This document shows, piece after piece, positions 46,437 through 57,168 of a stretch of DNA of 64,000 nucleotides. Both the position numbers and the translations under genes were made by a program. This stretch comes from Bimuria novae-zelandiae CBS 107.79 (taxonomy: Eukaryota; Ascomycota; Dothideomycetes; Pleosporales; Didymosphaeriaceae). The notes below the pieces were generated by a model that saw only the letters and a program-made list of their open reading frames with translations, had not been told where the DNA came from and did not search any database. Position 1 is the first letter of the stretch, and each line of letters opens with the position of its first letter. The stretch spans positions 1,802,883 to 1,866,882 of the forward strand of contig ML976656.1 in the NCBI GenBank assembly GCA_010015655.1, in the 5' to 3' direction.

Positions 46437-48676
46437 CTCGCCCCACACGCCAACCGGAGGTTGGCCCTGCGCAGCCCAACGTAACTTCGCAGCCTAACGT
46501 AACTTTGTATAGAGAATCGAAATTAATCTAGTCTTTTGACAGCGTAGACTTTAATTATATAGGCTAATATACAGTGGAGTTAGTGTAGCAAGTAGGGCAG
46601 GATCTACAGTCATCCCTCTAAGAGATAGGACCTATCGGGGCTAATTTTATAGGCTCTATAAGTAGGCGTCCTTATACGTTTTTATAGCCTTTTAAGTAAC
46701 CTTTTAAGCCTTAAGTTTTATACGTTAATTAATTACTTATCGCGCTGCTTTAACGGTTACTACGCTACCTTTTTATACTAGCCTTTTATCTTTAATCTAC
46801 CTTTTTTAGCGTTATTAAGCTGCTACGGTAATATTTATAAGGTCGCGCTAGGTTAGCGCGAGACTATTAATTAGTAATTATAAGCTTTCTAGGAATTTTG
46901 TAAGCCTTCTGCTTAATATATTACTTCTCTCTAGGGCGCGCGACATTTTTTAATGCTGCCGCTAATATACTATAGGTGTATTAGCAATAGGGCTTAAATT
47001 AACAGCGAATAGAACTAATAGGGATAGCGTCCAGATAGGTGCTAGTAGCTTTATATAAACAAGCTCTAAATTAAATAGAAAGATCCTAGCTTTCTTTTAG
47101 GCGCTTAGGATTATGCTGCGCTTAAATATATCTATCCTAATCTTATAGATCGCATGTAGAAATTTAACTTTATTAAAGTCTATGTAGCTAGTTCGGGTGA
47201 CTATCTCTACAGCCTTTTTGTAATTCTGCTTTAATAGCTAAAAACAGACGACGTCTAGAGGCTACAGATAATGTAATAAATATAGCAATAGTAAAAAGGG
47301 GAGTATCTTATTATCCGATTACATGGCCCTTTGCATCTGCAAGGAGGCTGGCGCACTTACGCCCGTACATTCCGCCCATGCTAAGGGGGTGTGTCTGATC
47401 ACATGGTCCTTTGCATATGCAAGGAGGCTAGCGCACTTACGCCCTTGCATTCCGCCCTTGCATTCCGCCCTCGCTTAACGCGCAAGGAATGACGCAAGGA
47501 ATAAAGCAAGGGATATCTAGGCAGGCAACCTAAAGATAAAAGGCAGAGTCCTAGACCTCTTAGGAAAGAGGACATAATTAACACAGAATTCATACCTTAA
47601 TTCATCTTAATTAATTATCATCTTTTCATCTTATTAGATTACCCTTCTAATCTAACACTTATAATTATCGCAAAACTGTATAAACTTAATAGTAAGGTAG
47701 CTACTAAATCTATTAAATATAAATAATTACTATACGCCTTTCTAGCGCGCGCGCGTTTATATTTTAAAGAACTTTAGTTACTCTATTAAGATAAAGTTAT
47801 TAGCGTATCTTAATGTTAATATAGCGATTATATAGCTATTAGGCAGCGCCGTATTTGTATACTAGTAATAAAAGTAATTAACGGCCTATACGATAAGCAT
47901 GGGTTTAAGCACCTCTTTATTATTAGAAATTAATTTAATACTTATAATATAATCGCGCGACGTCTCTAACGCAGAGATATAGAGATAATTAAACTTTATA
48001 GTAATAATCTATTAATTACTACTAACGCCTATGCGGAAGCCGGTTTCGTCTATATTATAAGTGTCTAATAGGGTAACGCCGTAGGTGTATATTACCTTTT
48101 TAAGCTTAATAAAATAATAGCTATAAGCTTTAAACGTTACTATTACTATATAATTAATATGCTACGACTTCTGCTTTATGCGGCGATAGTCTAGATTTCT
48201 TAATAGCTATCGCGATAGCTAGTCTTTACTAAGTAAAAGAGCTCTACTATTAGGGTGCGCGTAATTAAGGATATATTAAGTAGCACCTTTTAACTATAGT
48301 ATAAGGTATAGCATGCTAATAGTGTCGCAGCGATGTATATATAACTTTAGCGCTTTATCCTAGGTCTCTAAGAGTCGTAGATTCGTGCCGCTGCGGTTAT
48401 AGCGGCTGATCTGGCCTCCAGCGCGCGCTCGAAGTCGCGAAACAGGCACGCTCTATTCGCGTGCTACAGCTGCAAAATTAGGTATTTCTAAGCTAGAAAA
48501 ACTAGAGAGATAATTAGAGATACGCTACTTAATTTTATAACTTTTACTATAATATTTAGGCATAGTTATGGGTTATTTATTAAGAAAATAAAAAAATCCG
48601 CGACAAAAAGTTATGTTAGGCTATAAAGTTACGTTGGGCTGCGCAGGGCCAACCTCCGGTTGGCGTGTGGGGCGAG
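46437..48676 (-). mobile_element. FotD: RIP-degraded pogo/Fot1-type transposon carrying a Copia remnant
   Basis: Ends CTCGCCCCACACGCCAACCG and the inverse, with TA at 46435-46436 and 48677-48678. Without the 351 bp insertion it is 1889 bp. The minus-strand transposase starts near 48562 (MPKYYSKSYK), keeps a helix-turn-helix region with ARAGGQISRYN, NIDETGFRIGV (first Asp) and, after the insertion, LLYLLHYLXPLDVVCF (third Asp), all with interspersed stops. TIRs include a palindrome CCAACCGGAGGTTGG and doublets with 18 bp period (GCAGCCYAACGTAACTT at 46471 and 46489; 48609 and 48627). Confidence 0.92.
47312..47657 (+). mobile_element. Copia-5: deletion derivative (partial LTR, polypurine tract, full LTR)
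   Basis: The first 67 bp of an LTR (47312-47378) are joined to a polypurine tract (GCTAAGGGGGTG, about 47380-47391) and a complete 266 bp LTR (47392-47657). The whole is flanked by CTTAT at 47307-47311 and 47658-47662. The LTR matches that of Copia-6. It interrupts FotD. Confidence 0.85.
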
Positions 48677-48678
48677 TA

Positions 48679-48946
48679 CCCGCGTCGCTTCCGTATCCGA
48701 GTTGGGTGCGAGTTTCGCCACAGGATGCTAGTGCTGATTTAGCTGAAGCCAGCCAGTCACCGCCTGCTGTGCCACCAGCTTGTAATAAAGACGGCCGTCG
48801 CCGTCACCATCACCGTGGCACAGATTAACTCCTTTTCGCCCTTCTGGTCCCTCTCTGGGGCTCTCTCCAACGTCTGCCATTGAGACTTACCTCATCTTTA
48901 CGGCCATCCGCGTCCGTTGGAGACCTGAAGTCAGCAATCGCCCGGA
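48679..48946. promoter_or_regulatory. Upstream region of the P450 gene
   Basis: 268 bp between the FotD end and the P450 ATG, with normal composition. A CT-rich leader (CTCTCTGGGGCTCTCTCC) lies about 80-100 nt before the ATG. FotD thus sits within the likely promoter of the P450. Confidence 0.35.
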
Positions 48947-50668
48947 ATGACGTTCACCGGTCTCTCAATCTTGGCGATTGTGATCGCTCTTGTTTGTTGG
49001 TTCATAGTCAAGCTCAGGAGGAACAGGTTGATGATCCGAAAGCTCCAAGAAGCTGGCTTGGTGCGTTGCGACGGACGCTTCTCTGGTGTGGAACTAACAA
49101 TAACTGGCAGGACATGCCGGTCAACCATAGCTTCCTCTGGGGCCATTTACAAAACCTAGGCGAAATTCAGAGATCATTTCCTGCTACAGCAGGTATTGGC
49201 TATACTGTAACAGAACTTGCAAAACCTTTCACCAATGGACTGTTCTATATCGACACATGGCCCTTTAGTGATCCAATGTTGGTCGTCAACACGCCGACTG
49301 CCGCCAATGCGCTACAAAAGTATAGCTCTGCTCTCCTCAAGCCAGATGACGTCAATGGACCCCTGAACACGCTATGCGCAGGGTCCAGTATGATGACCAT
49401 GCCTGAAGACCAGTGGAAGCAGTGGAGGTTGCTGTTCAACCCGAGTTTCAGCATAACTTACCTTACAGAGCTGGCACCCACGGTGGCAAACGAAGTGTCC
49501 ATCTTCTGTGAAAAGCTGCGAGATATCGTAAAAAAGGGCAAGAGGATTGAGCTGGAGCCTCTCGCGTCCAGATTGACTATTGACGTAGTCGGGCGAATCT
49601 CATTGTGAACACTCCCATATACCTACGTTCATCGACAAGTTACTGATGAGCTGCAGTGGTGAGAGTATGAATCATCAACGCAACGACAATCCGATAGCAG
49701 CGACGGTCCGGAGTCAGGCAATGTGGATAAGCTTCAACTCCGTCGTCGAGCCTTGGACCACGCTCAATCCGAGACGTCCCTTCATGAATTGGTATAACAA
49801 TCGTCTTTTCAAGAAGTACATCGGTGCGGTCGTTGACAGGCGATTTGCGGAAGTCAGAGCATCGTCAATCTCAGAGAAAGCTAAAACCAAGGCATTACTT
49901 CCTAAGGCTTTGGAACACTATATCAGCAACGCGAGGACCAACGGTTCATCACCCGACCATTTGGACCCTGGCTTTAAATCCTCACTGATCAGCAACATGA
50001 TTATCTTCATGGTCGCAGGGCATGAGACTTCGAGCACAACCATATGCATGTGTATCCACAGCTTGGCCACAAATCCGGAATACTTGGCACGTCTGAGGGC
50101 GGAGCATGATGCGGTTTTCGGTACAGACATTTCCACGTCGCACATCATGAGCATGGTGCAGCAAGAGCCTGAACGTCTCAACAAGCTGCCGTATACATTG
50201 GCTGTCATCAAAGAAACGCTACGCCTCTACCCGCCAGTGGCTGGAATCCGCAGCGGCACTCCTGACGTCAATCTTCCCGATGACTCTGGCAAGCTATTTC
50301 CAACTGCTGGCATTAAAATCTGGACTGTTCACGCGGCCCTACACCGTAATGAAAAGTACTGGCCAGAGCCCAATACATTCATCCCGGACCGTTGGCTTGC
50401 AAAAGAAGGCGACAGGTTGCACCCCATCAAGGGCGCCTGGCGCCCATTTGAGCACGGCAGTAGGAATTGTATTGGCCAGGCACTTGCGCTGATCGAACTG
50501 AAGCTAGTCTTAATAATGATCATGCGGGAATTCGACTTCGAACCTGCGTATGCCGAGGATGACAGCGAAGTTTTTGGAAATAAAGCATTCCTTGCCGGAA
50601 ACCAAGGAGTAGGCGAGGTGCCCTATAAAGGGTACCCAGTGCGCGTGAAAACTGCGAATAGGCCATGA
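48947..50668 (+). CDS. Cytochrome P450 monooxygenase
   Basis: Three exons, 48947-49060, 49111-49604, 49657-50668, give 539 residues; introns are 50 and 52 bp, the first with an ACTAACA branch site. Residues 5-22 form a membrane anchor, followed by a basic stop. Key motifs: I-helix AGHETSS (about 323-329), ExxR in KETLRLYPP (Glu389, Arg392), FIPDRWL, and the heme loop FEHGSRNCIG with Cys474 as ligand. The protein is anchored in the ER membrane and uses NADPH-P450 reductase. Class E fungal P450; the family cannot be fixed by eye and the substrate is unknown. All catalytic residues are present, and the gene is intact beside FotD. Confidence 0.94.
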
Positions 50669-51002
50669 TGAAGCCGGAAACACTTGAGTCTGGGCTTCTC
50701 GGTTCCTGTCTACTTGGTTCAAGAAGCGATCTCCACGCTACAATTATGGAAATGGAAATTCTCCGCAAGTAACTCTACGCGACTCTTGCAACAGTAATCG
50801 CCCGATGTCCGCTGCTGTTTACTGTTAATTTGTACCGGGGCCTCTTTGGGTAAAGCGCCTTTCGGTTATTGGTGCATCAGGCAGCAGAGACCGGGTCCCC
50901 CAGTTTCTTTTCAATGCGGAACCAGTCGGTCGTTTGAGAGAACATCACTCCACCAACCGAAGGAAAATGTGGAGACAAGGCCCGTGGGACATGGCCGTAA
51001 GG

Positions 51003-51012
51003 TTATATATTC
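51003..51012 (+). promoter_or_regulatory. TATA-like element of the GH16 gene
   Basis: TTATATATTC about 95 nt upstream of the ATG, in otherwise GC-balanced DNA. Confidence 0.45.
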
Positions 51013-51103
51013 TTCCAACGCCTGACTGGAATAGACACGTCCTTCGGCCGCGTGTACTGCTTCTCTTGCGCTTCATCAACCCTATCTTTACCTACCCATC
51101 GCG

Positions 51104-51942
51104 ATGCATATCCTTTGCTTGACAGTAACATTTGCGGCGGGTCTCTCCTCCGCCGCAACGCTCATTCCAAGAACCGTCTTCGACTCCACCTCTTCCCTCA
51201 CGCAGTACTTCTCCTACAACTACCCCTGGGGCACCGACCACAACGGCGGCGCGCGCATGTCTCCGTCTCATGCCGTGATTTCTTCAGCCGGTACCTTAAC
51301 CCTTACAGCGCAAAAGGTTTCAGGCCAAGGGCCCGCTACCCATGGCGGCCAGCAGATTCCCATCAACTACCTCTCTGGGGCTGTTTTTGCCAAGCAGCAC
51401 TTCACTGTACCTACCGGCGGAGGCTTCATTTTCAGCGGGAGCTTCCAAGCTACCACGACGAAGGGGACGTGGCCCGCATTCTGGCTCACGGCCGTCAACG
51501 GGTGGCCACCGGAGATCGACATGGCGGAATGGAAGGGTAGTGGGAAGATCAGCTTCAATACCTTCAACACGAGTAGCGTGGTACAGACGAAAGATGTGGC
51601 TTATGGAAATCCGGGGAGTTTCCATGATATCAAGTGTCAGGTCCGCGACAGAGGGAATGGGAAGGATGCGCAGGTGAAGTATTGGATGAATGGCGTGGAG
51701 GTTACGACGCACTATGGGCAGGACTATGTGGGGAAGCCGTTGTATCTGTGAGTTTGAATGAGCGAGGGGAACGATAGGGTGAGTGCTGACTTTGAGTAGG
51801 ATTATTAATCTTCAGATGGAGGGCAGCAGTGGGAGTCCGGGCCCCAGTTCGAGTAAGTTTCCGCGATGGGACTGGTGGGACGATACTGACAAGAACAGAT
51901 ACGACGTACTCGATTCGCAACTTGGAGGTGACGACCATTTAG
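51104..51942 (+). CDS. Secreted GH16 family glycoside hydrolase (beta-glucanase-like)
   Basis: Exons 51104-51747, 51800-51852, 51899-51942 give 246 residues; introns are 52 and 46 bp. Residues 1-17 are a signal peptide. The catalytic segment is WPAFWLTAVNGWPPEIDMAEW, with EIDMAE at 137-142 fitting the GH16 ExDxxE pattern (Glu137 nucleophile, Glu142 acid/base). The C-terminal strand INLQMEGSSG and the last beta-strand SIRNLEVTTI close the jelly roll. Enzymes of this fold cleave beta-1,3 or mixed 1,3/1,4 glucans, or rearrange fungal wall glucans; which one applies here is not visible. About 1 kb upstream of the AA9 gene on the same strand. Intact. Confidence 0.92.
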
Positions 51943-52854
51943 GGGCATTTATTGGTTAACGCTCGCTATAGAGTCGCTCTCTGCAAATCATCAGTTGTCG
52001 GTCCTATTTCCTCGGCCACGTTCACATAAAACCGTGCATCATATTTTCTGTCTGCTTTTTCCCACTTTAACAACGAGTTCCTGAGGAAGGCAAGTATGAG
52101 TTATCTCAGGGTCGACTTTCAAGACTTGGGACGAACAAACGAACGTCCGAATCCACTATGGAAGGAGGGGATCGAACTTCCTCCCCCTCATTCATCCCAA
52201 CCGTAGCCATCGCTATTTTACCTCACGTGGACTCTTGATCGTGTGTACGAGTTATACGGCCCGACATCCGTTGCAAATGCCGGCTTTTGATCCTTCGATC
52301 CATCCAAGCCTCAATCGCAGTCCACACAGCAATCACTAAGGAGGCTTATGGCATCCACCATCATCCTTGTTTTCCTCCACACAACCACAGTCTGATTGCG
52401 CTTTGCACACTTCGGGAATGTCTAGACACCGCACTGCCACTCCATTTTGGCTTTGGTAATGGCGACACCAGGACCCCAAAAATTTAAATTAATTAACCGG
52501 GGACTTCGGCAGCTGGAGCGTCCATGCACCCCGCGTTCCACAACAGACATGCGAAACTTCCACCAACGCATGTGCGGCTCTGCAATATACACGGAAATAC
52601 TAGGGGTGCTACCCAGCATAGTTTCCGGGTTTGGGCGTGGTTCATGGTTGTACGCGAGCCACACCGAAAACGCCAAGCATCACGACAACCTCGCCCTGGG
52701 TTTCCATGAGACGCTGATTCGCGCATAGAGGAAATATCAGGGCGCCTCGTGATACATGGGCGCTATTGTTTGCCCAACTGTCCGGATTCCGCAAGATGGA
52801 GAGCGTGGGCATCAGCTGGACAAGAACCGGACTTGCGAACCCACGACGACTAGA
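51943..52854. other. Intergenic region between GH16 and AA9 genes
   Basis: The region holds the AA9 promoter. Several frames under 95 codons at 52287-52728 overlap each other and are not supported. An AT-rich spot AAAATTTAAATTAATTAA lies at about 52480-52497. Confidence 0.45.
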
Positions 52855-52864
52855 CTATAAAAGG
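52855..52864 (+). promoter_or_regulatory. TATA box of the AA9 gene
   Basis: CTATAAAAGG, about 67-76 nt before the ATG, followed by a CT-rich leader (CTTCATCAGACATTCTGCC). A textbook core promoter, suggesting strong inducible expression. Confidence 0.6.
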
Positions 52865-52930
52865 CCCGTGAATCTCATTCCCTGACCTTCATCAGACATT
52901 CTGCCTCAAACCTTCTCATACAGGCTCAAG

Positions 52931-53858
52931 ATGTACACCATCGCTCTTCTTGCCGCCGCCGCCGCCTTCTTCGAGACTACGTCGGCCCACGGTACGCTTA
53001 CAGTGATGCTTGTTTTGTACTGATCTGCGTCGCTAATCAACAACAAGGCTACGTCACTGGTGTCCGCAGCAATGGAGCTATTACTAAGGGTTCGGACCCG
53101 GTCTGGTATTACAACGTGCAAAACGGACAGCCCCGCCCTGTGACGGCGGGCTGGGATAGTCTTAACCAGGATAATGGCTTCGTCTCGCCTGATGCTCTAA
53201 CCACTGCCGACATCAACTGCCACAAGAGCGCTTTGGCAGGCCAGAGCTACGTGAACGTCAAGGCTGGAGACACTATCGATTTCATCTGGAAGTACGTCTC
53301 TACCATCCTGAGTCTGCTATATTCATCGCGCTAACAGAGTCCAGCACCTGGCCCGAATCCCACAAGGGTCCTGTCATCAACTACATCTCTCCTTGCGGTG
53401 GTAAGTCGCTCCCACGCGAAGAAGTTTTAAATAACACGGTACTCACTGACGACCTATCAGGCGAATGCACATCCCTCACCCCCTCATCCCTCCGCTGGTC
53501 CAAGATTTCCCAATCCGGCCTTATCACACCCGGCGGCTCAGGAACCTGGGCCTCCGACACCCTTATCAAGAACAGCTTCACCGCCTCAACCGTCATCCCC
53601 AAGAATCTCAAGCCAGGCAACTACGTCGTCCGCCACGAGATCATCGCGCTGCACGGCGCGCAAAGCGACAACGGCGCCCAGCTCTACCCTCAGTGCTTGA
53701 ACCTCAAGGTTTCGGGGAGTGGAACCGTTGCGCCGACGGGTGGTGTGGCAGGCACAAGTCTATACACGAGGAAAGACCCGGGAATTTTGTTTAACCTTTA
53801 CACTAGCCCTACTTCGTACCCGATTCCTGGGCCGGCACTGTGGACGGCTGCGAACTAA
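52931..53858 (+). CDS. AA9 lytic polysaccharide monooxygenase (formerly GH61)
   Basis: Exons 52931-52991, 53048-53291, 53345-53400, 53461-53858 give 252 residues; introns are 56, 53 and 60 bp. The 19-residue signal peptide ends ...ETTSA, so the mature protein begins with His20-Gly-Tyr, the N-terminal copper-brace His. The second copper His lies in WPESHKGPVINY, and the axial Tyr in GAQLYPQCLNL. Conserved Cys pairs include INCHKSA, SPCGGEC and PQC. LPMOs oxidatively cleave cellulose or related glucans outside the cell using O2 or H2O2 and a reductant. The tail after residue 225 is short with no CBM1 domain. Intact, and likely co-expressed with GH16 upstream. Confidence 0.96.
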
Positions 53859-54066
53859 GTTCTCCGGAGAACGGAGCAGGCATGAGGTATGGAAATTGAT
53901 TAGTACGTAGCAATGCATGTCCATATCAAGAGAGGAGATGGCATGATTGAGACATTGTACAGCTGAATAGGATTGGGCTTGGAAAATAATACTATCGTTG
54001 CCATGTGCAAAGACTATAGAAATGTGATCACGGAGGGTATCTTTCGAAGGTGCCCTTGAAATGCAT
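53859..54066. terminator. Convergent 3' region between AA9 and FAD monooxygenase genes
   Basis: About 200 bp shared by two converging genes. AATAAT-like polyadenylation sequence lies at about 53986-53991. No separate gene seen. Confidence 0.3.
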
Positions 54067-55461
54067 TCATGAGCCGACAGTCATCCCCGGGTACTGCTTC
54101 GGGAGCTTGTACCTGTCCCTCTGGTAGCCCTTTGGCATAGCCCACTTGACCCACGGCCCAATGCGCTGCCAGGCAGGTGATGTCAGAACCGTCGCAAGCA
54201 TACTGGTAAGCTTCAACGCCCATGCACTCTGTGGAATGATTATCTGAGGCGCCCCAGGCATCAGTTTCTGACACTGATCCACAAACGGGCGCAGCGTCAT
54301 TGTATACCGCTGCAAAGCGAGAGGCAGGTCCGATGGCGAGCTTGCTATCTCACCAGCAAGTATGTATGACCCTACAATAGCGACCGCAGTACCCTGAGCA
54401 GTTAGCTTACCAGGTTACGGGCTAGAACTAGAGATGTACTTACCATGCCAGACAGCGGCGAAGGACAATACCCAGCATCACCCAGTAGCGCGACTCTGCC
54501 CTTTGCAAACCCTTCCTCACCCATCTTGACTTGCACAATTTCTTGCATGTAGAAATCCTCCGCTGTCTTCATCCCTTCAAGACATCTCTCGCTCTCCCAC
54601 CCCGCGTCTCTGAACTCTTTAACTAGCCATTCCTTCGCTCTCTTTTCGTCCCTCCTCTTCAGCGCATCGTCAATCTCGTCGAACCGTTTCAGATCCCAAT
54701 CCACGACCGCCAGGAAAGCTCGCGTATCGTTGTACGACGACGGCCGCGTACACACGAGGCGGCCTCGGGTTGTGGAATACCACCGCGCATACTTAGTATC
54801 GGTGTCAATACGCGGAATCGTGAAGAACGCCATATACTCGCCCATTCTGCGGAGATAATCGTTCTTGTTCGGTCCGTGACCGAATACCAACCGTCGCGTC
54901 CGAGAGATCTGGCCGTCTGCACCGACAACGAGATCATAGTACGCCGCGGAAAGACGGTTCGTAAACGTAACATGCACCCGGTCTTCCTGGGCATACTGTA
55001 CGAGATCCTTGATAGTCTCGTCAAAGACGTATTCCACGCCCTCAAGCTCTTTCGTCGTGTCGTAGAAGATGCGGGCTAAATCTGCTCTTAGAATCTCATA
55101 CCTTGAATACGTTTAGCATCGCTTCATGTTCGCACGACAGCTTATATACATACTCGCTTGTAAAGCTTTGGTTCTTATCGTCGCCCGTCGCGTCTATCTT
55201 GGCTGTCGAAATTCCATCAGGATATACGAACTCTAAGCCCACTTCGGTGGTGTTCTTGTCGCGAATGGCCTGCTCTAGGCCCATTGCTTTCATGACGTAT
55301 ACAGCGGCGCCACGGATGTCGACAGCTTGGCCTGAGACTCTGGGCTCCGGCGCACGCTCGATGATAGTGATGTGTGCGTCGACGCCGGCTTTGCGCAGCC
55401 ACCACGCGAGACAGGGGCCTGCGATGCCGCCGCCGGAAATGAGGATCTTTAGGAGAGACAT
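54067..55461 (-). CDS. FAD-dependent monooxygenase (PHBH/TetX-like fold)
   Basis: Exons 55461-55154, 55101-54444, 54393-54067 give 430 residues; introns are 52 and 50 bp. Near the N-terminus is the nucleotide-binding loop ISGGGIAGPCLAWWLRKAG (GxGxxG at 10-15), then the DG motif GADGQISRTRR, and the second FAD motif ALLGDAGYCPSPLSGMG, which spans the second intron. The first intron restores TSEYEILRADLAR, conserved in the family. Such enzymes hydroxylate aromatic or polyketide-type substrates, and some degrade xenobiotics; the substrate is unknown here. Converges on the AA9 gene. No key residue is missing. Confidence 0.92.
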
Positions 55462-56209
55462 GATAGCAGTGGCAGGGTGGGATGATATAAGATTTGAGTA
55501 TCAAAGAGAAAAAGTACAATTGTGTGAGTGGTGGTTCTCGCAGTCTGGTTCAGAAGTGTCGCGCTCAGCTGTGTATCTAACTCTCCACTGCGGCTATAGA
55601 GCCATTATATACTTTAACGGTTCCATATTTGCTCCACTGGCGCCTGTTCGCACAGCCTTCACGTCCTGATGGATTTTCGGCGGCATGACGCAGAAAGTGT
55701 CGGTGCCGCTCGGGGTGGGGGCTAAGGTGACGCGACGGTCCGAATAACTTCGAAGGAGGCTTTCTGTTTTCTTTCAACGTCAGCAATGACCTGAACAAGG
55801 CAAAACGTCGAACATCCGTATTCATAACATGGCTTCCATCGAATAAAAGCACTTCTCTGCCCAGACAGTCCCTGTGGGTCATAAGGTAAAGCAAGTTCAA
55901 CACCATGGATGTCGCGCGCATACTGGCCACTCAAACGGCGCGCCCTGTCGAGGTAAGCGGTAGAACCTACAACAAAGTAGAATTGCTCGTATTGAAAACG
56001 GTATTCATATACAACAGAAAATACAGGTTTTAGACAAGGTAGACAACGAGACCGGCTGTACTTCAACGCCCTTCGTTCGCAATTTCCTGGCGAGTAGGTA
56101 CTTCGTCTGCCCTACAAGTAATCCAACAAGTGTCCGGATCGAGTCGAACTCTACCCCTCGGAAACCTGTAAAGTGTCAGCGCAAGCTGTCACTGTACTCC
56201 TCAAATTAC
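55462..56209. other. Intergenic region, 750 bp
   Basis: Holds the FAD monooxygenase promoter and the 3' flank of the next gene, both on the minus strand. A 114-codon minus-strand frame at 55722-56066 has somewhat protein-like content, but I found no start context, splice partner or family, so it is left uncalled. Confidence 0.4.
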
Positions 56210-56908
56210 TCACTTCTCCTCGGCCTTCTCTCGCGCCGCGGTCTTCTTCTTCTCATTCCAGATCCTCAGCTTCTCTAGTAAAATAGTACCGAAATAGAAC
56301 GATTCACTATCTCCGCCGCCCATCGTACCAGTTTTCTTCAAGAATGCAGAGAGAGCCCTGGGGCTGGGTCCACCACTGGACATTTTACTTTGGTAGCACC
56401 TCACTGGGTGCGTGCGCTTCGCAACCTCCTGAAGCTCCTTCGCAAGATTGCTCTGGTTGAAGGTTTTGTTCGAGTTGGGAATCTTCACCTTCTTCTCGAT
56501 GAGCGCCTTCAGCTTACGACGAACAGCAGCGGCCTGCGTCGAAGTCATTATTCATTGCAAGCACATAGAATAAGATACGATCCTTACATCCTCGTAACAA
56601 GGAACTTCCATTTCCCCCCTAGTGTCAGGCTTCTCTTCGAGCTGGATATCAAGATAGTGGTTAGGAAGACCTGAGCGATCGGGCTCTCTGGTGGAGGCCT
56701 TAGCGGGCGGGCTCTTCGGCTTTGGCAGCGATGCATTCTTCGAGTTGCCAGGCCTTGACGACTTGGTAGCTAGGCTCCCCGGAGTGGGTGAAGCTTGATT
56801 CTCCTTGTTCTCGTCAGGCTTGCTTCCATAGGGTTGCCCGTGCGACGCGCTGGAAGGGTATGGCGCGAAGCGCGCCAGATTAATCTTGGTAGTACGATGC
56901 GCGACCAT
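56210..56908 (-). CDS. DUF7726-like fungal protein with disordered N-terminus
   Basis: Exons 56908-56588 and 56533-56210 join across a 54 bp intron (GTAAGG..GCAG) to give 214 residues. Residues 1-95 are disordered, rich in Ser, Pro and Lys. From about residue 100 the sequence EVPCYEDAAAVRRKLKALI begins a helical domain, continued by KTFNQSNLAKELQEV, SPRALSAFLKKTGTMGG and FGTILLEKLRIWNEKKK. The order VRRKL, a FNQS-type helix, SFL..KG..GG and EKLRI matches my memory of DUF7726, a fungal domain often present in repeats. Function is unknown; basic charge and helices suggest nucleic-acid binding. An ATG at the start of the second ORF is not the real start because the splice restores the conserved VPCYE..VRRK region. 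Confidence 0.8.
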
Positions 56909-57168
56909 TTTGTATATCAGTTGAGTGTGTAGGTGTAGCTGCCCGAGTGGAGCGAGAAACGTGTTCGGATGTAAACCGCGAGAATCTGTTTATGCTGAGG
57001 TGCGGCCAGCATTCGGGCCGAAGGGTGACGTCACGCGTTCCATGGTTTCAGCTAGGGATGGGCATGTAACTTACTGTGGTATCAGGCAAAAATATTGTTA
57101 GCGCCGCGCTAAGCAAGGGCCACAACGCTAACTAGATAGAGATAATAAAAAACAGTTATTATTTAATG

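Noticed and set aside
48947..55461. Secondary-metabolite (toxin) gene cluster
   Set aside because: A P450 and an FAD monooxygenase are present, but no backbone synthase, transporter or regulator; the other neighbours are carbohydrate enzymes.
55722..56066. 114-codon minus-strand frame as a gene
   Set aside because: Composition is borderline, but there is no recognisable domain, and overlapping frames are open as well.
56534..56548. ATG in MTSTQAAAVRR as start of a separate gene
   Set aside because: It lies in the intron; splicing 56588 to 56533 joins the conserved VPCYED to AAAVRRKL.
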